Below, in pieces: positions 60,508-64,000 of a stretch of DNA of 64,000 nucleotides. The notes beneath the pieces are model-generated. The model searched no databases. It was not told the origin of the DNA and saw only the letters and a list, made by a program, of their open reading frames with translations. Both the position numbers and the translations under genes were made by a program. The stretch lies in the NCBI GenBank assembly GCA_021234535.1, contig CM037843.1, forward strand, positions 25,575,911-25,639,910. Direction: 5' to 3'. Positions within the stretch are counted from its first letter, which is position 1, and each line of letters starts with the position of its first letter. The stretch comes from Stichopus chloronotus (lineage: Eukaryota; Echinodermata; Holothuroidea; Aspidochirotida; Stichopodidae).

Positions 60508-61268
60508 TGTTTAACCAACTGTGTACCCCGCACAAGATATACCAATTAATGAATATTACTTCAATTGATTTGCATGTATTTTAACATATTTTTTTTACTT
60601 TTACAGGTATTTTCACTGCCATGTTTCTCAGTCATGGATCATCCACCTCAATTAATGACCTCCTAGTTTTACCAATAAGTGGGGAAAGTTAAGCCAAGTT
60701 CAAAGTTGGGAACATAGATAGATTCAGGCAGTTGGAAAGAGTGCAAAAGTCTTACTGAAGAAAAGTAGATGAAGTTGAAACTTATACTTTAGTTAGCAAG
60801 TACGTAAGGAAAGCCATAACAGGACGCCTTGTTTCAATTTATAGAACCAAGAACGAAAAGAGTAATATTGTTGCAACGTATATTTCAATTTATCCAGTAC
60901 ATGAGTGAGGAAAGCCATAACAGGAAGCCTCACTGAAACAACGTAACCTAAAAATTGAAGATGTTGACACTGCAACTCATTGACCAATAGCCTTAAGAGA
61001 AATATAACGTATACATGTTTTAACGTATACTTAAGCAAGTACAATAGTAAGGAAAGCCATAAGAGGAGCCTTACTATAGATTCAAGATCGAAAAGAAAGA
61101 AAATGTTGGGCTTCAGCCTTTTGAATCAATAATTTTGAAAGAAACGATTTGCATAATGTACTTACTTTTTTATCTTATTCTTTATAAATTATGATAGTTG
61201 TGAAGCTAATTGCACGAGGAAGCCTTACTAAAGCAAAACTAAATCGAATTTTGACAATTGATAAGTGG
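60508..61268 (+). repeat. Tandem array unit 3 (761 bp)
   Basis: Similar to units 1 and 2 but with an extra palindrome-containing segment. Motifs at 60804-60832, 60905-60933, 61047-61074 and a decayed one at 61197-61228. The second has arms GTGAGG and CCTCAC, a paired change from GTAAGG/CCTTAC. The first ends CCTTGT, giving two wobble pairs. Confidence 0.8.
60607..60803 (+). other. Candidate exon E (197 nt), array unit 3
   Basis: Same boundaries as C and D. The start is CTTTTACAG, and the end meets the GTAAGG of the palindrome at 60804. Confidence 0.35.
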
Positions 61269-61910
61269 TGCTAACCACTTCCAATTGCGTAGCCCCCGGT
61301 CAGATAACCAATTACTGAATATGACGTTAATTGATGTGCATGTATTTTAACATTTTTTCTTTACTTTTACAGGTTTCTTCACTCTCCAACTTGTATGGAC
61401 CATCCACCTCGATTAAGAATCTAATAGTGGGGACAGTTAAGACAAGTTCAAAGCTCAGACCATTCCCCTAGTTTACCTAGTTTTATGCAGTTGAACAGAC
61501 AAACAGTGCAAAAGTCTTACTAAAGCACAGAAGATACTTGAAAACGATCCGATTGACCATCGACTATGAAATCAATAACGAACAGAGTAACATAAGCATG
61601 ACGTCTAAGCAAGTAGAAGAGTAAGGAAAGCCATCGAAGGAAGCCTTACTGAACAAAAACGTAACATAAAAATTGAAAATGTGGACACTGTAACTCATTA
61701 AACCAAGAGCCTGAAGAGTTACATAACGTATATCTATTTAACTTACAATTAAGCAGGTACAATGGTAAGGAAAGCCATAACAGGAGGCCTTACTTCAACC
61801 TATAGAACCAAGAGCGAAAAGAGTAACATTATTTTAACTGTATTTCATTAATCGTATAGGCTAATTTATGAAGTACACGAGTAAGGAAAGCCATGACAGG
61901 AAGCCTTACT
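61269..61910 (+). repeat. Tandem array unit 4 (diverged)
   Basis: Starts TGCTAACCACTTCCAATTGC and keeps the CTTTTACAG acceptor (ends 61372), but is clearly older than units 1-3. Palindromic motifs at 61621-61649, 61765-61793 and 61881-61909 are still intact, although their surroundings have diverged. Confidence 0.75.
61373..61620 (+). other. Candidate exon F (248 nt), array unit 4
   Basis: Diverged relative of C-E. Retains ATGGACCATCCACCTCGATT and ends at the GTAAGG of the palindrome at 61621. The short shared peptide frame of C-E is lost here through an indel. Confidence 0.3.
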
Positions 61911-61990
61911 GCAACTTGCTGCATCCTATTTTGCTTCAGTTGTATATACATAGATATATCCATAGTTTTCAATGACTTTTTTCCCTCCAG

Positions 61991-62092
61991 GGTTGCCACC
62001 GAGTAAATATCTGATTTCTCCGAAGATCTGGAGGGAAAGTCCTGGTACAAAACTGCCACGAGTGGACAAGGGCAACGTAGAGGAGAGACCGT
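61991..62092 (+). other. Candidate exon after TTCCCTCCAG acceptor
   Basis: A pyrimidine tract and CAG at 61980-61990 precede GGTTGCCACCGAGTAAATAT. The end near 62092 is a guess from GTGAGT at about 62091. No protein family is recognised. Confidence 0.25.
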
Positions 62093-62229
62093 GAGTGACG
62101 CTATTTCGGAAACAATTTGATGCTTACATTTGTTCGCTCGTCAATTTGTTAAATTTTGAAACCTGAGGCCAACTACACACTCACAAACTGGCAGGCTTCA
62201 ATAGAAACAATTTTCTGTTTTCGTTTCAG

Positions 62230-62281
62230 AGTTCTCGGCCTTCTGACCAATCGAGGATCATTATAGATCGAGGACATCAAG
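62230..62281 (+). other. Candidate exon G of the right-hand locus
   Basis: Follows TTTTCGTTTCAG. AGTTCTCGGCCTTCTGACCA and the later GAGGATCATTATAG resemble exons A and B. The 3' end is undefined. Confidence 0.3.
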
Positions 62282-62379
62282 ATTTAAATTAATCAGCCAT
62301 TGTATAAATTTGCTGTAAATTGTTTGGTGTATGACTGAGAGAGAGCGGGTGATGTACATTTACATATAACTAAGATCAA

Positions 62380-62739
62380 ATGTGTAGGTCTATTAGTCCC
62401 TTCAATCTATTCACTGGAGAATGCCGTATTATCCACGCACCCTATTTCCCAACAAGCCACCTCACCAACTTTAACCTGACTTTAAACTTTCGACTTCACT
62501 CAACTTCTACCGACTTCACAAACACTTCAGGACAGTTTGCACCTCACTTCACGGCACTTCACCTGCTCACTCCAAGTAATATCACTCATCGAAATGGCAT
62601 ATTACGGTGTGTTTCTTCAATGCGCATGAATTTTCCCACGTCAAATGCTTGCGGTTGGTTCACTACGGCTGCAAAGAGCTGTCGTAAAATAGCCTTTCGA
62701 GCTCATTTTAATATCAGCTCCTATAGACAATACTTGTAA
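62380..62739 (+). CDS. Unrecognised 119-codon ATG frame, doubtful
   Basis: Runs from an ATG at 62380 to TAA at 62737-62739. It lies between two candidate splice acceptors and passes through a CACTTCA/GACTTCA-rich low-complexity stretch, so threonine, serine and phenylalanine are frequent. No signal peptide, membrane segment or family motif is seen. Its length is near what chance allows in 64 kb. Confidence 0.15.
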   Translation: MCRSISPFNLFTGECRIIHAPYFPTSHLTNFNLTLNFRLHSTSTDFTNTSGQFAPHFTALHLLTPSNITHRNGILRCVSSMRMNFPTSNACGWFTTAAKSCRKIAFRAHFNISSYRQYL

Positions 62740-62765
62740 TCATCCAAAACGTTTTCTCTTTCCAG

Positions 62766-62823
62766 GGTTTTCGGCCATCGTCTAATTATGATGAAGACAA
62801 AAAGCTGACAGATGTCATCAGTC
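62766..62823 (+). other. Candidate exon H of the right-hand locus
   Basis: Follows TTTCCAG. GGTTTTCGGCCATCGTCTAA resembles the start of exon G. The end is undefined. Confidence 0.25.
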
Positions 62824-62958
62824 ATGGAACATAGTAGCGGCAGCCTCTCTTGTTGGTGGAATATCGATGTCGGCAACTCTAGTTTTATTTTCGCTATCCT
62901 TTCACCTCGATACCGTGCATTTTCGTTAATATTAATGCCATCTTCTTCTTTTTTTCAG

Positions 62959-63060
62959 ATGGCCCTGGACTTACGTCACGACTGGTTGTCATTAGAGGCA
63001 GAGAGGACAAGAGCCGGCTTAAAACGGAAAGAGAATAGCATCTAGTCTACCAAGGATCAA
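62959..63060 (+). other. Candidate exon I, first of a duplicated pair
   Basis: Follows TTCTTTTTTTCAG and ends GGATCAA before GTAATT. The first ATG frame gives 28 codons and then a stop. It is paralogous to exon J: both contain GGACTT(CT)TTACGTCA-like sequence early and end GATCAA before GTAA. The downstream intron parts also align (GGTCTCTT...GTATAG). Confidence 0.35.
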
Positions 63061-63249
63061 GTAATTTTAAATGCTTGTCCTTCGTTGTGCTTGAAAAATG
63101 GTCTCTTACCTTGTATAGAACAAGACCAAATTATGGACCTCTCCATTAAAACCGGAAAGTCCACAACCAAAAAGAAATCACGTTTTGTTGTCTTTTCTGA
63201 CTTCAAATCGGCCACTTGCAAATTCATCTCGTGATCTTTTTTTTTTCAG

Positions 63250-63389
63250 ATTGTGGTCAGTGGACTTCTTACGTCAGGACATGGACTGATGACCATGAAA
63301 CAGATTACAATGGAGGACATCAACCAACAGATCTCTGCAACATAAGAGGACAGCATCTCATCCAACAGCGCATTAGGAGTCCTGATCAA
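63250..63389 (+). other. Candidate exon J, second of a duplicated pair
   Basis: Follows TTTTTTTTCAG and ends CCTGATCAA before GTAAAC. One frame is open throughout, about 46 codons, and contains WTSYVRTWTDDHETDY, but no family is recognised. The paralog I does not keep this frame, so coding is doubtful. Confidence 0.35.
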
Positions 63390-63565
63390 GTAAACTTATC
63401 TGTTGGCATTTTTCATTTATTTTTTATTCCTGTATTGAAATACTGGTCTCTTGTCCCTGTATAGGGCAGAAAGGCACCAATTGTGGATCTCTCTAATACC
63501 CTTTTGTGTTGAGTTCAGCACAAAAACGCAGAGCACCCTTCGTCAGAGAAAGTGCCATTGGGATG

Positions 63566-63770
63566 AAAATCTGTGCAATCAATGGTCGATATACTTCTTT
63601 ATACAATCAGTTGAATTGTACTGACACCACATTTGTGGTATATAATTAATAATTTAATTGTTCATTTGATTCAAAATCTGTAGAAAATCTGTACAATCAA
63701 TGGTGGATATACTTTCTTGTACGACCACGTTTGTTGTATAATTAATGAATTAATTATTCATTTGATTCGA
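63566..63770. repeat. Two-unit tandem repeat at the right edge
   Basis: AAAATCTGTGCAATCAATGG at 63566 recurs as AAAATCTGTACAATCAATGG at 63684. Both copies end ATTCATTTGATTC or TTCATTTGATTC. The second unit has lost about 30 bases. Confidence 0.85.
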
Positions 63771-64000
63771 ATAGATCAATTCAAGATAATGGATCTTCAA
63801 CAATGAAAGGAGAATTGCATCAACCCTGGAACCGAACTCTGGATAGCTGAACTTAGAACTATTTTTAACTGATTCAAATTGGAACAGTATTTAACGTTTA
63901 ACGGCTTTTAAAGTGTATTTATTATACTGCATTTCTTCACTAACAGGGCCCGTCATACATCCATCTTCATTCCATTTCATGTTCATCCATGTACTAATAC

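Noticed and set aside
59564..61909. CRISPR-like interpretation of the regularly recurring palindromes
   Set aside because: Spacing is irregular (about 100-360 bases), the intervals are repeated rather than unique, and the genome is eukaryotic.
60793..62059. Repeated peptide VRLPVMAFLT in minus-strand frames, as if a repetitive protein were encoded
   Set aside because: It is the translation of the palindromic motif. The flanking frames are not conserved between copies and reading frame is not kept.

Overview
The window looks like nuclear DNA of an animal, most likely a marine invertebrate deuterostome (an echinoderm such as a sea cucumber fits, but this is inference). It is AT-rich, has split genes with TATA/CCAAT promoters and consensus splice sites, and carries TTAA-flanked MITE-like elements, long poly-G/poly-C runs, microsatellites and a decayed CR1/L2-like LINE endonuclease fragment. 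No prokaryotic features are seen. Most open frames outside the genes listed here look like chance.

The left half (about 1.3 to 34.3 kb) holds five genes of the intracellular lipid-binding / fatty-acid-binding protein (iLBP/FABP) family, all on the minus strand. Each has the same inferred two-exon structure: a short non-coding first exon, a 1.7-2.5 kb intron in the 5' UTR, and a second exon carrying the whole 126- or 128-codon reading frame. Four copies (1.3, 6.4, 11.3 and 18.8 kb) are close relatives. The fifth (31.2 kb) is divergent. For each gene the sequence shows a splice acceptor 10-18 bases before the ATG, an upstream donor, a TATA or TATA-like box, and usually a CCAAT box, with GC boxes in three. 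None of the five first exons contains an ATG. FABP genes normally have a coding region split by three introns, so an intronless coding exon in all five suggests a retroposed founder that was then duplicated in tandem.

Between and beyond these genes, 14.5-31 kb holds three near-identical copies of a ~376 bp TTAA-flanked inverted-repeat element, one 646 bp element of similar design, and many poly-G/C runs. From 34.3 to 58 kb there is no convincing protein gene. That stretch has a 220 bp tetranucleotide array, a few perfect hairpins, an AT-rich degenerate tandem repeat (48.7-49.3 kb), local duplications and LINE debris.

The right end (58.2-64 kb) is the most unusual part. On the plus strand there are at least eleven strong polypyrimidine-AG splice acceptors in 5 kb. 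Several are followed by short sequences that look like diverged copies of one ancestral exon. Inside this lies a four-unit tandem array (59.27-61.91 kb, period about 0.61-0.76 kb) containing about thirteen copies of a 28-33 nt palindromic motif. Every intact copy starts GTAAGG or GTGAGG, which matches a 5' splice site, and ends in its complement. Changes in the arms keep pairing by a compensatory change or by G.U wobbles that work only in plus-strand RNA. This suggests a rapidly duplicating, probably non-coding, multi-exon transcript with structured splice donors; its function is unknown.
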